Shown here piece by piece: positions 39,970-49,798 of a stretch of DNA of 64,000 nt. Location: positions 62,001 to 126,000 of the forward strand of contig NZ_JACGWA010000006.1 of the NCBI RefSeq assembly GCF_014077505.1, given 5' to 3'. The translations under genes and the position numbers were made by a program. The stretch comes from Colwellia sp. BRX10-3. Its GTDB lineage: Bacteria; Pseudomonadota; Gammaproteobacteria; Enterobacterales; Alteromonadaceae. A model generated the notes under the pieces. It had not been told where the DNA came from and did not search any database. It saw only the letters and a list, made by a program, of their open reading frames with translations. Positions within the stretch are counted from its first letter, which is position 1; every line of letters begins with the position of its first letter.

Positions 39970-42708
39970 TTACTCAGGAGTATCGTCATTATTGAGTGTA
40001 GAGTCTTCGCCTTCACTCTCGCTTTCAATATCAGTTTCAGGTGTATCAACTTGCTCACCTTCTACTGCTTGAGTTAGCACTTGTTCGCCATTCTCATCTT
40101 CTTCGAATACTTCAACTTCTTCTATTTCATCGATACGTTGTAAGGCAACAACATGTTCCCCTTCAATCGTACGAATAATACGAACACCTTGAGTATTACG
40201 ACCAATAACACTGACTTCACCTACACGCGTACGTACTAAGGTACCGTTGTCTGTAATCAACATTATTTCGTCTTGTTCTTCAACTTGTACTGCGCCAACT
40301 ACTGGGCCATTACGCTCACTCACTTTAATTGAAACAACACCTTTAGTCGCTCGACTTTTTGCAGGGTATTCTTCCAAAGCAGTACGTTTACCATAGCCAT
40401 TTTCAGTAATGGTCAATATTGGGCCATCGTTTTTCGGTACAATTAAAGACACAACTTTTTGATCGCCCTCTAACTTGATACCACGAACACCTGTACCTGT
40501 ACGACCAATAGGTTTTAATGCCCATAGTTGTTCACCAGTTTCAGGGTCAACTTTTATTTCACCTGTTTCGCTGTCACGTTTTTTCTCGTTAAAGCGTACA
40601 ACTTTACCCGCGTCAGAGAACAACATAATATCATTCTCACCATCGGTAATATCAACACCGATTAAAGTATCGTCATCACGTAAATTCAAGGCAATAATAC
40701 CGTTGGCACGTTGGTTTTTATATGCAGTCAACGCAGTTTTCTTCACGGTACCAGAGGCAGTAGCCATGATAATAAACTTATCTTCTTCATATTCACGAAC
40801 CGGCAGAATTGCTGTAATACGCTCGCCTGCTTCAAGTGGCAGAATATTCACAATTGGACGACCACGTGCTGTACGACTTGCTAATGGTAATTGGAATACT
40901 TTTAACCAATAAAGCTTACCGCGATCTGAGAAACATAAAATAGTATCATGGGTATTAGCAATCAATAAACGTTCAATGAAATCTTCTTCTTTCATCTTCG
41001 TTGCTGCTTTACCTTTACCACCGCGACGTTGCGCTTGGTAATCGCTTAATATTTGATACTTAACATAACCTTCATGTGAAAGCGTAACCACTACGTCTTC
41101 TTCAGTGATCAAGTCTTCCATAGATAAGTCATGTGAAGCATTAGTAATTTCAGTACGACGCTCATCACCAAATTCATCACGAATGGCTTCTAGCTCTTCA
41201 CGAATAACTTCCATTAAACGAGAAGGAGTTGCCAAAATATAAAGTAATTCAGCAATTACATCTAATAAGGCTTTATATTCACTGATAATTTTTTCGTGTT
41301 CTAGACCTGTTAACTTATGTAAGCGTAAGTCTAGAATGGCTTGCGCTTGTGGTGGTGTTAAGAAATACAGACCATCACGAATACCAAATTCTTCTTCAAC
41401 CCATTCAGGGCGTGCAGCGTCGTCACCAGCAGCAGCTAACATGTCAGAAACAAGACCTAAGTCCCAACCCTGTGCTAATAATTGCTCTTTTGCTTCACTA
41501 GGTGTCGGTGAATTTTTAATTAAAGCGATTATTGGGTCAATGTTAGAAAGTGCAATCGACAAACCTTCAAGTAAATGTGCGCGTTCACGTGCTTTGCGCA
41601 ATTCAAAGATGGTTCTGCGTGTTACGACTTCACGACGATGTAAAATAAAGGCATCGAGCATTTCTCGTAAGTTGAATAATTTAGGCTGACCGTTGGTCAA
41701 TGCCACCATATTCAAACCAAATGAAACCTGCATTTGAGTAAGCTTATATAAGTTATTTAAAATAACTTCGCCTACTTCACCACGTTTCACTTCGATTACC
41801 ATACGCATACCGTCTTTATCAGACTCATCACGTAAGGCAGAAATACCTTCTAAGCGTTTTTCTTTTACCAAGTCAGCCATTTTTTCAATCAAACGAGCCT
41901 TGTTAACTTGATAAGGTAATTCGAACACAACTATTGTTTCTTTACCCGATTTTTCATCGACTTCGATTCTAGCTCTTGCACGAATCTTAATTTTACCACG
42001 ACCGGTAAGGTAAGCTTCTTGAATACCCGCACGACCACTGATAATACCCGCTGTTGGGAAATCTGGTCCTGGTATAAACTCTAATAATTCTTCAAAAGTA
42101 ATATCACTATTTTCGATAACAGCTAAACAACCATTAACAACTTCAGTTAAGTTATGAGGTGGTATATTTGTTGCCATACCTACCGCAATACCTGAGGTAC
42201 CATTAACAAGTAGGTTAGGAATTCGCGTTGGCATAACTGCTGGAATCATTTCCGTGCCGTCGTAGTTGGCAACGTAATCAACCGTTTCTTTATCTAAATC
42301 AGCCAAAATAGAATGTGCGATTTTCGACATTCTAATTTCGGTGTAACGCATGGCAGCCGCTGAATCACCATCTACAGAACCGAAGTTACCTTGGCCATCT
42401 ACAAGCATATAGCGTAAAGAGAAATCCTGCGCCATACGAACAATTGTGTCATAAACAGCTGTATCACCATGCGGGTGATACTTACCTATTACATCGCCAA
42501 CAACACGTGCAGATTTTTTATACGGCTTATTGTAGTCGTTACCTAACACGTTCATCGCAAAAAGTACGCGACGATGTACTGGCTTTAAGCCATCACGTAC
42601 ATCTGGTAACGCACGACCTACAATTACACTCATCGCGTAATCTAAATAGGAGCTTTTTAGCTCATCCTCAATATTGACAGGAGCAATATTATTCGCCAAA
42701 TCGGTCAT
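39970..42708 (-). CDS. gyrA: DNA gyrase subunit A
   Basis: 912 residues of a type IIA topoisomerase. It has the breakage domain with the catalytic Y122 in [11 protein letters not shown], the quinolone region [11 protein letters not shown] with Thr at position 83 and Asp at 87 (E. coli has Ser83), the coiled-coil arm, the GyrA box QRRGGKGK and a six-bladed C-terminal domain. The tail is very acidic. Thr83 is the natural residue in some species such as Pseudomonas aeruginosa, so it is not by itself a resistance mutation. The gene is divergent from ubiG, as in many gammaproteobacteria. Confidence 0.98.
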   Translation of the reverse strand: MTDLANNIAPVNIEDELKSSYLDYAMSVIVGRALPDVRDGLKPVHRRVLFAMNVLGNDYNKPYKKSARVVGDVIGKYHPHGDTAVYDTIVRMAQDFSLRYMLVDGQGNFGSVDGDSAAAMRYTEIRMSKIAHSILADLDKETVDYVANYDGTEMIPAVMPTRIPNLLVNGTSGIAVGMATNIPPHNLTEVVNGCLAVIENSDITFEELLEFIPGPDFPTAGIISGRAGIQEAYLTGRGKIKIRARARIEVDEKSGKETIVVFELPYQVNKARLIEKMADLVKEKRLEGISALRDESDKDGMRMVIEVKRGEVGEVILNNLYKLTQMQVSFGLNMVALTNGQPKLFNLREMLDAFILHRREVVTRRTIFELRKARERAHLLEGLSIALSNIDPIIALIKNSPTPSEAKEQLLAQGWDLGLVSDMLAAAGDDAARPEWVEEEFGIRDGLYFLTPPQAQAILDLRLHKLTGLEHEKIISEYKALLDVIAELLYILATPSRLMEVIREELEAIRDEFGDERRTEITNASHDLSMEDLITEEDVVVTLSHEGYVKYQILSDYQAQRRGGKGKAATKMKEEDFIERLLIANTHDTILCFSDRGKLYWLKVFQLPLASRTARGRPIVNILPLEAGERITAILPVREYEEDKFIIMATASGTVKKTALTAYKNQRANGIIALNLRDDDTLIGVDITDGENDIMLFSDAGKVVRFNEKKRDSETGEIKVDPETGEQLWALKPIGRTGTGVRGIKLEGDQKVVSLIVPKNDGPILTITENGYGKRTALEEYPAKSRATKGVVSIKVSERNGPVVGAVQVEEQDEIMLITDNGTLVRTRVGEVSVIGRNTQGVRIIRTIEGEHVVALQRIDEIEEVEVFEEDENGEQVLTQAVEGEQVDTPETDIESESEGEDSTLNNDDTPE

Positions 42709-43170
42709 AAATTGATGGTATCCCTTAACGTAAATCTAATTCAGAAAATTTCGAAATTATTATTTTTTTAATTAACACGGCATACTAGCATAAATATTTG
42801 TCATGCCCTACCGCTTTGTATTGCTTAATTCTGCCGTTAAAAAGGTAAAGTTTCAAGTAAATGCTGGATATTAAGCATATTCCTAATATACACCTGATTT
42901 TAATAGCATTAATTAGAAAAAACTGCATAAGTAAGTGCTTTAATGTTAGCCATTGCTCGCATTTTAAGCACATGTCATGTTTATGCGTTTATTTTATCTT
43001 GGCTACAAGTAATTTAACGCCGGTTAGTGTCTTACTAGCGCCAGTATTATCATCATAATTTAGCGCCAGAGTTAAAAATCAGCAGAATGGCTTTATTTAA
43101 GGTGGATCTATTTTCACACTAGGCTTGCAGTTATTATTGGTTTAGAATCTCAACTATTAAAAGACCAATA
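42709..43170. other. Divergent promoter region gyrA-ubiG
   Basis: 462 bases without a supported gene. A 65-codon frame at 42861-43058 is rich in Cys, His and Ile and lacks an RBS. The stretch must hold the promoters of both genes; I see no clear operator, repeat or RNA gene. Confidence 0.65.
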
Positions 43171-43890
43171 ATGAAAATAGCTATGTCGAATTCTTTAAAT
43201 GTTAATCCAGATGAAATTGCTAAATTTGAACAAGTTGCCAGCCAATGGTGGGATCTTGACGGTGATTTTAAACCTTTGCACCAAATTAACCCTTTGCGCC
43301 GACAGTTTATTTGCCAGCATGTGGGTGATATTTTTGCTAAAAAAATAATTGATGTTGGTTGTGGTGGTGGTATTTTAGCTGAAAGCCTTGCGCAACTAGG
43401 TGCTGAAGTTACCGGTATTGATATGGGCCAAGCCCCGTTAAATGTGGCTAAGTTGCATGCTTTAGAAACAGGGGTTAGCGTTGATTATCAAAAAATTACT
43501 GCTGAAGAGAAAGCTAATCAGCAACCCCATCACTACGACGTAGTCACGTGTATGGAAATGCTAGAACATGTGCCTGATCCTGAATCAATCGTAAATGCCT
43601 GTGCACAACTGGTGAAGCCCGGTGGATTTGTTTTTTTCTCAACCCTAAATAAGTCTTTAAAATCTTATTTACTGGCAATAGTTGCCGCAGAGAAAATTTT
43701 TAAGCTTGTGCCTAATGGTACACATGATCACAACAGTTTTATTCGTCCATCAACATTAATAGCATGGGCTGAGTCGTTTGATTTAAAATGTATTGATGCT
43801 GCCGGTATTCATTACAATCCGTTAACTGAAAATCATAAGTTAACCTCATCACTTGATGTTAACTATATTCTTTGTTGCCAACGCGTTTAA
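43171..43890 (+). CDS. ubiG: Ubiquinone biosynthesis O-methyltransferase UbiG
   Basis: The SAM-dependent enzyme carries out both O-methylation steps of ubiquinone synthesis. 239 residues show [25 protein letters not shown], the SAM motif [28 protein letters not shown] and the C-terminal NYILCCQRV. The start may be the ATG at 43171 or the one at 43183 (MSNSLNV); the longer is used here. It is divergent from gyrA and followed by a HAD phosphatase. Confidence 0.96.
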   Translation: MKIAMSNSLNVNPDEIAKFEQVASQWWDLDGDFKPLHQINPLRRQFICQHVGDIFAKKIIDVGCGGGILAESLAQLGAEVTGIDMGQAPLNVAKLHALETGVSVDYQKITAEEKANQQPHHYDVVTCMEMLEHVPDPESIVNACAQLVKPGGFVFFSTLNKSLKSYLLAIVAAEKIFKLVPNGTHDHNSFIRPSTLIAWAESFDLKCIDAAGIHYNPLTENHKLTSSLDVNYILCCQRV

Positions 43891-43986
43891 TAAGTCTTCG
43901 TTGATACAAATTAGGCGTTAATAACTAATGATAACAATTAACGCCGCCTCTTCCTTTAAATACCCACAATACAAAAGAGCGATATT

Positions 43987-44670
43987 ATGCCAACTGTTCA
44001 TAATTCAACAAAGCCACTTGCCAGCGTACTTTTTGATTTAGACGGCACATTACTAGATACCGCGGATGATTTAGGCGCGGCATTAAATCATGTATTAACG
44101 CATTACAACAAACCAATAATAGCGGCTGAAGCTTATCGTCCGATTGCATCTGATGGAGCCTTAGGCTTGTTAAAGCTAGGTTTTGGTGAAGCCATTATAC
44201 AATATGACTATGAAGTTTTGCGTCAACAATTTCTAAGTTACTACCAAGAAAACATTGCTGTACATACACGCCTTTATCCAGGGGTTACAGAACTACTGCA
44301 ACACATAGAGAACCATGATATACCTTGGGGTATTATCACTAACAAGCCAGAAGGCTTAACAAAATTACTTCTGCCTCACTATGCTGAATTTTTCAACTGT
44401 GCGGTTATGGTAGCAGGTGACACCTTATCAAAACGAAAGCCTGATCCAGAGCCCATATTACACGCCTGCCAACAAATCAAAGTTGATAATAAACAATGTT
44501 TTTATGTCGGTGATGCACTGCGTGATATCCAAGCTGGTAATAGTGCACAAATGACCACCTTCGTCGCTAAGTGGGGATATATTCTTAGTGATGAAAATTG
44601 TCAAACTTGGCAAGCAGACCATATTATCGCTAAGCCATTAGACTTGCTCAGCTTCATTAACCAAGACTAA
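43987..44670 (+). CDS. HAD phosphatase, MupP- or Gph-like
   Basis: 227 residues. The HAD nucleophile motif is VLFDLDGTLLDT, the cap domain follows, motif II is GIITNKPEG, and motif III/IV are LSKRKPDPEPILHACQ and YVGDALRDIQAGN. It lies 96 bases downstream of ubiG on the same strand. That is the place of mupP, the MurNAc-6-phosphate phosphatase of peptidoglycan recycling, in Pseudomonas, and the WGIITNKP and KPDPEPIL segments are also like MupP. The classic alternative name is phosphoglycolate phosphatase. Family certain; substrate inferred. Confidence 0.88.
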   Translation: MPTVHNSTKPLASVLFDLDGTLLDTADDLGAALNHVLTHYNKPIIAAEAYRPIASDGALGLLKLGFGEAIIQYDYEVLRQQFLSYYQENIAVHTRLYPGVTELLQHIENHDIPWGIITNKPEGLTKLLLPHYAEFFNCAVMVAGDTLSKRKPDPEPILHACQQIKVDNKQCFYVGDALRDIQAGNSAQMTTFVAKWGYILSDENCQTWQADHIIAKPLDLLSFINQD

Positions 44671-45324
44671 ATAATAACCTGTGCTGCTCTTTTACCTTCA
44701 GCGCAGCTTTGCCGGTTTTATTAGCGACTAGTATGTTTAATGTTTAATAAAGTAAACACCGACAAAACGTCATAATTGTCGTTAATATTCACACTCAAAC
44801 TTTTTATAACTAATAACCCCTGAATATTACTTACCTCGCCAAAATAGAAACAAAACTTCATCATTTAGCGTTGATAAAATAATCACTCGTCAATTCATAA
44901 GTTCAAGAATCAACCAAAAACATAAAGCATTGAATATTAAAGGTTATTACTTTTATATTACCTTTAGATCTATAAACCCTAAAAATTAACTTAAAATAAT
45001 TTAGTCCCTAAAAAAAAGTGAAAATAAGCATTGCGTTTTATAAAAACCAAAATTAAAAAGCACTACTAAGTTAGTTGTCACTAACAGAACTTTTACTCTA
45101 AAAAAATCAACCAAAAATCGATAGTTTTTATCGCTTGCATTGTTACGCAAACCTCACTATCTTGTGATTAGTTTTTAAAAAACCCCAAGATATAGTGCAT
45201 TTTTCATTCACCGGCATTTTGAATGACATACGATATATCTCGTATAATTGTATCTTGAGGCAATTAACATTATAGGCACCTATTTTCGGGTAATTATAAC
45301 AACAACTAGATTTACAGGTCTTTC
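44671..45324. other. Intergenic region upstream of nrdA
   Basis: 654 bases without a supported gene, strongly AT-rich. The right half holds candidate NrdR boxes and presumably the nrdAB promoter. I see no tRNA or small RNA structure that I can defend in the left half. Confidence 0.65.
45152..45198. promoter_or_regulatory. nrdR box: Candidate tandem NrdR boxes
   Basis: Two imperfect 16-base sites, 45152-45167 (CCTCACTATCTTGTGA) and 45183-45198 (CCCCAAGATATAGTGC), match the NrdR pattern ACACWATATATWGTGT at about 11 and 12 of 16 positions. They are exactly 31 bases apart, about three helical turns, the spacing known for NrdR pairs. NrdR represses ribonucleotide reductase genes. The outer bases are weak, so confidence is moderate. 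Confidence 0.5.
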
Positions 45325-47595
45325 ATGAATAACAAACTTTTTGTTACAAAACGCAATGGTTCAAAAGAACCCATCGACTTAGAAAAAATCCATAAAGTAA
45401 TTGCTTGGGCTGCTAATGGCCTAGACAATGTTTCGGTGTCTCAAGTTGAACTGAAATCTCATATTCAGTTTTATGATGGTATTAAAACTGCTGATATTCA
45501 TGAAACCATTATTAAGTCAGCTGCTGATTTAATCTCGGAAGAAACGCCTGATTATCAATACCTATCAGCACGCTTAGCTATATTCCATTTGCGTAAAAAA
45601 GCTTACGGCCAGTTTGAGCCACCTAAGCTTTACCCACATGTAGTAAAATTAGTTGAAGCAGGTAAATACGATCAGCATTTATTAACTGATTACAGCGCTG
45701 AAGAATTCGAACAGTTAGAAGCTTTTATGGATCACGGTCGTGATTTAGATTTCAGTTATGCGGCGGTAAAGCAGTTAGAAGGTAAATACCTTGTACAAAA
45801 CCGTGTAACCGGTGAAATCTATGAAAGTGCACAATTTCTTTATATATTAGTGGCCGCCTGTTTATTCGCCAAATACCCGAAAGAAACCCGTTTAGATTAT
45901 GTTAAAGGTTTTTATAACGCTATTTCTACCTTTAAGCTTTCATTGCCAACACCTATTATGGCAGGTGTTCGTACGCCAACTCGTCAGTTTTCATCTTGTG
46001 TATTAATTGAATGTGGCGATAGCTTAGATTCAATTAACGCTACAACGAGTTCAATTGTTAAATATGTATCTCAGCGTGCGGGTATAGGTATTAATGCCGG
46101 TCGTATTCGCGCCTTAGGCAGTACAATACGTAATGGTGAAGCATTCCATACTGGTTGTATCCCTTTTTACAAGCTCTTTCAAACGGCTGTAAAAAGCTGC
46201 TCGCAAGGTGGTGTTCGTGGTGGTGCAGCTACCCTATTCTATCCGCTTTGGCATTTAGAAGTTGAAAGTTTACTTGTACTTAAAAATAACCGTGGTGTTG
46301 AAGAAAACCGCGTTCGTCATTTAGACTACGGCGTACAGTTTAATAAATTGATGTATCAACGCTTGATCAAAGGTCAATCTATTACCTTATTCAGCCCAAG
46401 TGATGTGCCTGGCTTATACGACGCATTCTTTGAAGATCAAGATAAGTTTGAAGAGCTCTACGTTAAATACGAAGCTGATCCTTCAATTCGTAAAAAATGT
46501 ATTAAAGCGATTGAACTGTTTACTTTATTTGCCCAAGAGCGCGCAAGTACGGGTCGTATTTATTTACAAAATGTTGATCACTGTAATACGCATTCACCGT
46601 TCGATCCAAGTGTTGCCCCGATTCGTCAAAGTAATTTATGTTTAGAAATTGCCTTACCAACGAAGCCAATGAAGGATGTGAACGATCCTGATGGTGAGAT
46701 TGCGCTATGTACATTATCGGCCTTTAACTTAGGCGCGATTGACAGCCTTGACGAATTAGCCGGTTTAGCTGATTTAGCTGTACGAGCATTAGACAGCTTA
46801 TTAGATTATCAAGACTACCCAGTTCCAGCTGCACATACCGCAACAATGGGCCGCCGCACCTTAGGTATAGGTGTTATTAACTACGCTTATTACTTAGCAA
46901 AAAATGGTGTTTTCTACTCAAACGGTAGTGCGAATAACTTAACTCATCGTACTTTTGAAGCTATTCAATACTACTTATTAAAAGCGTCTAACGAATTAGC
47001 GATTGAGCAAGGTGCTTGTCCTAAGTTTAATGAAACGCGTTTATCTCAAGGTATATTACCTATCGATACTTACAAAAAAGAAATCGATAAAATTACCGGT
47101 GAACCTCTTCATTTAGATTGGGAGTCTCTGCGCGCTAGTATTAAAAAGCACGGAGTTAGAAACTCAACCGTATCGGCATTAATGCCGTCAGAAACTTCTT
47201 CTCAAATCTCTAATGCAACCAATGGTATTGAACCGCCTCGTGGCTTAATCAGCATTAAAGCCAGTAAAGACGGTGTGTTAAAGCAAGTAGTACCTGAGTA
47301 TCAACGATTAAAAGATAACTATGAATTACTTTGGAATATTCCAAGTAATGAAGGTTATCTACAGTTAGTTGGTATTATGCAAAAGTTTATTGACCAAACT
47401 ATTTCAGCTAATACCAACTATGACCCTTCTCGTTTTGAAGGTGGCAAAGTACCAATTAAACAAGTGTTAAAAGACATTTTAACCGCCTACAAGCTAGGTA
47501 TTAAAACCATGTATTATCACAATACACGTGATGGTGCAGATGACAATCAAATAGATGTTGATGACGATTGTGCCGGTGGTGCTTGTAAGATATAG
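45325..47595 (+). CDS. nrdA: Class Ia ribonucleotide reductase, alpha subunit
   Basis: It reduces ribonucleoside diphosphates. 756 residues, close to E. coli NrdA (761). An N-terminal ATP cone (LFVTKRNGSKEPIDLEKIHKV) sets activity by ATP/dATP. The active-site cysteines are in QFSSCVLIECGDS and RQSNLCLEIALP (with the catalytic Glu), and the shuttling pair is in the C-terminal CAGGACKI. NrdB supplies the tyrosyl radical. It is the first gene of nrdA-nrdB-yfaE and is followed by a terminator-like hairpin. Confidence 0.98.
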   Translation: MNNKLFVTKRNGSKEPIDLEKIHKVIAWAANGLDNVSVSQVELKSHIQFYDGIKTADIHETIIKSAADLISEETPDYQYLSARLAIFHLRKKAYGQFEPPKLYPHVVKLVEAGKYDQHLLTDYSAEEFEQLEAFMDHGRDLDFSYAAVKQLEGKYLVQNRVTGEIYESAQFLYILVAACLFAKYPKETRLDYVKGFYNAISTFKLSLPTPIMAGVRTPTRQFSSCVLIECGDSLDSINATTSSIVKYVSQRAGIGINAGRIRALGSTIRNGEAFHTGCIPFYKLFQTAVKSCSQGGVRGGAATLFYPLWHLEVESLLVLKNNRGVEENRVRHLDYGVQFNKLMYQRLIKGQSITLFSPSDVPGLYDAFFEDQDKFEELYVKYEADPSIRKKCIKAIELFTLFAQERASTGRIYLQNVDHCNTHSPFDPSVAPIRQSNLCLEIALPTKPMKDVNDPDGEIALCTLSAFNLGAIDSLDELAGLADLAVRALDSLLDYQDYPVPAAHTATMGRRTLGIGVINYAYYLAKNGVFYSNGSANNLTHRTFEAIQYYLLKASNELAIEQGACPKFNETRLSQGILPIDTYKKEIDKITGEPLHLDWESLRASIKKHGVRNSTVSALMPSETSSQISNATNGIEPPRGLISIKASKDGVLKQVVPEYQRLKDNYELLWNIPSNEGYLQLVGIMQKFIDQTISANTNYDPSRFEGGKVPIKQVLKDILTAYKLGIKTMYYHNTRDGADDNQIDVDDDCAGGACKI

Positions 47596-47603
47596 CTAAA
47601 GCC

Positions 47604-47632
47604 AAAGGAAAACTTTAAGTTTTCCTTTTTTT
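47604..47632 (+). terminator. Hairpin terminator between nrdA and nrdB
   Basis: AAAGGAAAACTT and AAGTTTTCCTTT pair and are followed by T's, nine bases past the nrdA stop. Because nrdB is needed in step with nrdA, it may be a partial attenuator, or nrdB may have its own promoter in the 138-base gap. Confidence 0.75.
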
Positions 47633-47733
47633 GCTAAAAAACTTGTATTGCAATAAAACTAATAAAAACTAGATCAATTACCATTAAGTAATGAAATACC
47701 CCCCTCAAACGGCGCTATTTCAAGGAGATATAA

Positions 47734-48864
47734 ATGTCGTACACTACGTTTAACCAAACAGCTAACAATGCTTTGTTAGAGCCAATGTTTTTGGGGAACA
47801 GTGTTAATATTGCACGATACGATCAACAGCGTTATATGGCGTTTGAGAAACTGATTGAGAAACAGTTATCCTTCTTTTGGCGTCCAGAAGAAATTGATGT
47901 ATCAAAAGACCGTGCTGATTGGCAGAGTTTAACTGACTCTGAAAAACATATTTTTATTTCCAACTTAAAATATCAAACACTGCTAGATTCAATGGCCGCT
48001 CGTTCAGTTAACGCGGTATTACTGCCATTGGTTTCATTACCAGAAGTAGAAACATGGGTTGAAACATGGGCATTTAGTGAAACGATACATTCTCGCTCAT
48101 ACACACACATTTTGCGTAATTTATTTACTGATCCGAGCGAAGTGTTTGACGACATCATGGTCAATCCGGCAATTTTAAAGCGTGCTTCAAGCATCGCAAA
48201 ATATTTTGACTCCGTTATTATCACCACACAATTATTACAGTCGCAAGGCCCAGGTACTTATGAGGTTGACGGTAATACCATTGAAGTAAGCGAACGTAAA
48301 TTAAAAGAACGCCTGTTCTTAGCAATATGTTCAGTAAATGCCTTAGAAGCCATTCGTTTTTATGTCAGTTTTGCTTGTTCATTCGCTTTTGCTGAACGTG
48401 AGTTACTTGAAGGTAATGCTAAAATTATTAAGCTGATTGCCCGTGACGAAGCACTACACTTAACTGGAACACAACATATTCTCAATAACTGGATGTCAGG
48501 TAGAGATGACCCTGAAATGAAAGAAATTGCCACTACTTTGCGTGAGCAAGGCAAGCAAATCTTCATGGATGTTGTAGAGCAAGAAAAAGAGTGGGCTGAT
48601 TATCTATTTAAAGATGGCTCAATGATTGGTCTTAACGCTGCAATCTTAAAACAATACATTGAATACATTAGTAATCAACGTTTGAGTGCGATTGGTTTTG
48701 ATGCACCATTTGATATAAAAAGTAATCCACTACCATGGATGAACTCATACCTAGTTAGCGATAATGTACAAGTTGCACCACAAGAAACTGAAATTTCTAG
48801 CTACTTAGTAGGACAAGTTGACTCGTCAGTATCAAGTGACGACTTCGACGACTTCGACTTATAG
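47734..48864 (+). CDS. nrdB: Class Ia ribonucleotide reductase, beta subunit
   Basis: 376 residues carrying the di-iron tyrosyl radical cofactor. The radical Tyr is in [11 protein letters not shown], and the iron ligands are in [10 protein letters not shown] and [14 protein letters not shown]. The acidic C-terminal tail ends DDFDDFDL, which docks to NrdA. An AAGGAG box lies ahead of the ATG. The ferredoxin gene yfaE follows five bases later. Confidence 0.98.
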   Translation: MSYTTFNQTANNALLEPMFLGNSVNIARYDQQRYMAFEKLIEKQLSFFWRPEEIDVSKDRADWQSLTDSEKHIFISNLKYQTLLDSMAARSVNAVLLPLVSLPEVETWVETWAFSETIHSRSYTHILRNLFTDPSEVFDDIMVNPAILKRASSIAKYFDSVIITTQLLQSQGPGTYEVDGNTIEVSERKLKERLFLAICSVNALEAIRFYVSFACSFAFAERELLEGNAKIIKLIARDEALHLTGTQHILNNWMSGRDDPEMKEIATTLREQGKQIFMDVVEQEKEWADYLFKDGSMIGLNAAILKQYIEYISNQRLSAIGFDAPFDIKSNPLPWMNSYLVSDNVQVAPQETEISSYLVGQVDSSVSSDDFDDFDL

Positions 48865-48869
48865 TATTT

Positions 48870-49127
48870 ATGCCTTTTAGAATTAGGGTCGAGGGACGGG
48901 AAATAACGTTCCTCGATGAAGACAAAAACATCCTTAATACCCTAGAAAGAGAAAATATCGAATCACACTTTCATTGTCGTGATGGTTTTTGTGGCGCTTG
49001 TCGCTGTGCGTTAAAAAAAGGCACGGTTGAGTATGATCAATTCCCACTAGCTTTTATCGGCGATAATGAAATTCTCACCTGCTGCTCAACCCCTACCAGC
49101 GATATAGAAATAGATATACACGGTTAA
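48870..49127 (+). CDS. yfaE: 2Fe-2S ferredoxin YfaE, NrdB radical maintenance
   Basis: 85 residues of a plant-type ferredoxin with cluster ligands in FHCRDGFCGACRCAL and the last Cys in ILTCCSTP. In E. coli YfaE reduces the NrdB di-iron centre for radical repair. The start is five bases after the nrdB stop, so the gene is co-transcribed with nrdAB. Confidence 0.95.
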   Translation: MPFRIRVEGREITFLDEDKNILNTLERENIESHFHCRDGFCGACRCALKKGTVEYDQFPLAFIGDNEILTCCSTPTSDIEIDIHG

Positions 49128-49417
49128 CTATCTAAACTAGTTGGTAGATAATTAAAACTACTGATTAAATGACCTGCCACTATTCAACTATTTTATAATT
49201 ATGTTTAGCTAAATATTGTTAAAATTTTTCAATAGTTTAATAGACCCAGTTAACATCGTAGCTTGACTGATTGCATATAATCCAATAGTACAATTAGCAA
49301 GCTGATGTTTAGCTTATACATTAGGTGTCCTGAAATCCTTAATAACTATTTTAGTTTATCTAACATCAACGCTAGGTTCTAAATAAGTCATGATGACTTC
49401 CCGCTAATAGTGGATGT

Positions 49418-49783
49418 TTATTTAACAACAATAGTGCCACTATACATTTTCATTTGACAGTGAAAGGCGTATTCACCTTTCTTCATTGCTGGTAATTGCA
49501 CTGAGAATTCTTTATTTATCGGCAAGTCTGCACTTATTTCTAAATCAGGAAATAACACGGTCGCCGCACATGGGCTCGCATCTTTGCGAATAAAGTTAAT
49601 TGTCAATGGTTTATCCTCTTGCAATGAAATATGCGCAGGTTGATAGGTACCATTTTCCACTATTACAGTTATTTCACTTCTATCTGTATTGTCAGTCACT
49701 TCAGTTGATTGCGGTTTGTATAACCAAAACCACCAAATAATTAAAACAATTAAACCTAAACCAATTAAATTAATTAATAACAT
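49418..49783 (-). CDS. Membrane-anchored cupredoxin-domain protein
   Basis: 121 residues. One N-terminal transmembrane helix (LINLIGLGLIVLIIWWFWLY), then a cupredoxin-like beta domain (about 35-121). Potential copper ligands are the Cys in ASPCAATVLFPDL and the C-terminal FHCQMKMYSG (His, Cys, Met, Met), the layout of the Cupredoxin_1 family seen beside copper ATPases. It is the last gene of the copper cluster, 15 bases after copA, and could bind periplasmic copper for export or storage. Confidence 0.82.
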   Translation of the reverse strand: MLLINLIGLGLIVLIIWWFWLYKPQSTEVTDNTDRSEITVIVENGTYQPAHISLQEDKPLTINFIRKDASPCAATVLFPDLEISADLPINKEFSVQLPAMKKGEYAFHCQMKMYSGTIVVK

Positions 49784-49798
49784 GTTGATCTCCTTTAA

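Noticed and set aside
40475-40912. 145-codon plus-strand frame within gyrA
   Set aside because: Shadow of the gyrA C-terminal domain.
42459-42461. Quinolone-resistance mutation at GyrA position 83 (Thr)
   Set aside because: Thr83 is the wild-type residue in several gammaproteobacteria, and Asp87 is intact; no evidence of acquired resistance.
42785-43058. Short frames on both strands in the gyrA-ubiG gap
   Set aside because: Low-complexity Cys/Ile-rich translations, no RBS, and they overlap each other on opposite strands.
44671-45150. Small RNA or tRNA in the gap upstream of nrdA
   Set aside because: No cloverleaf, no GC-rich stems and no paired promoter-terminator could be found by eye.
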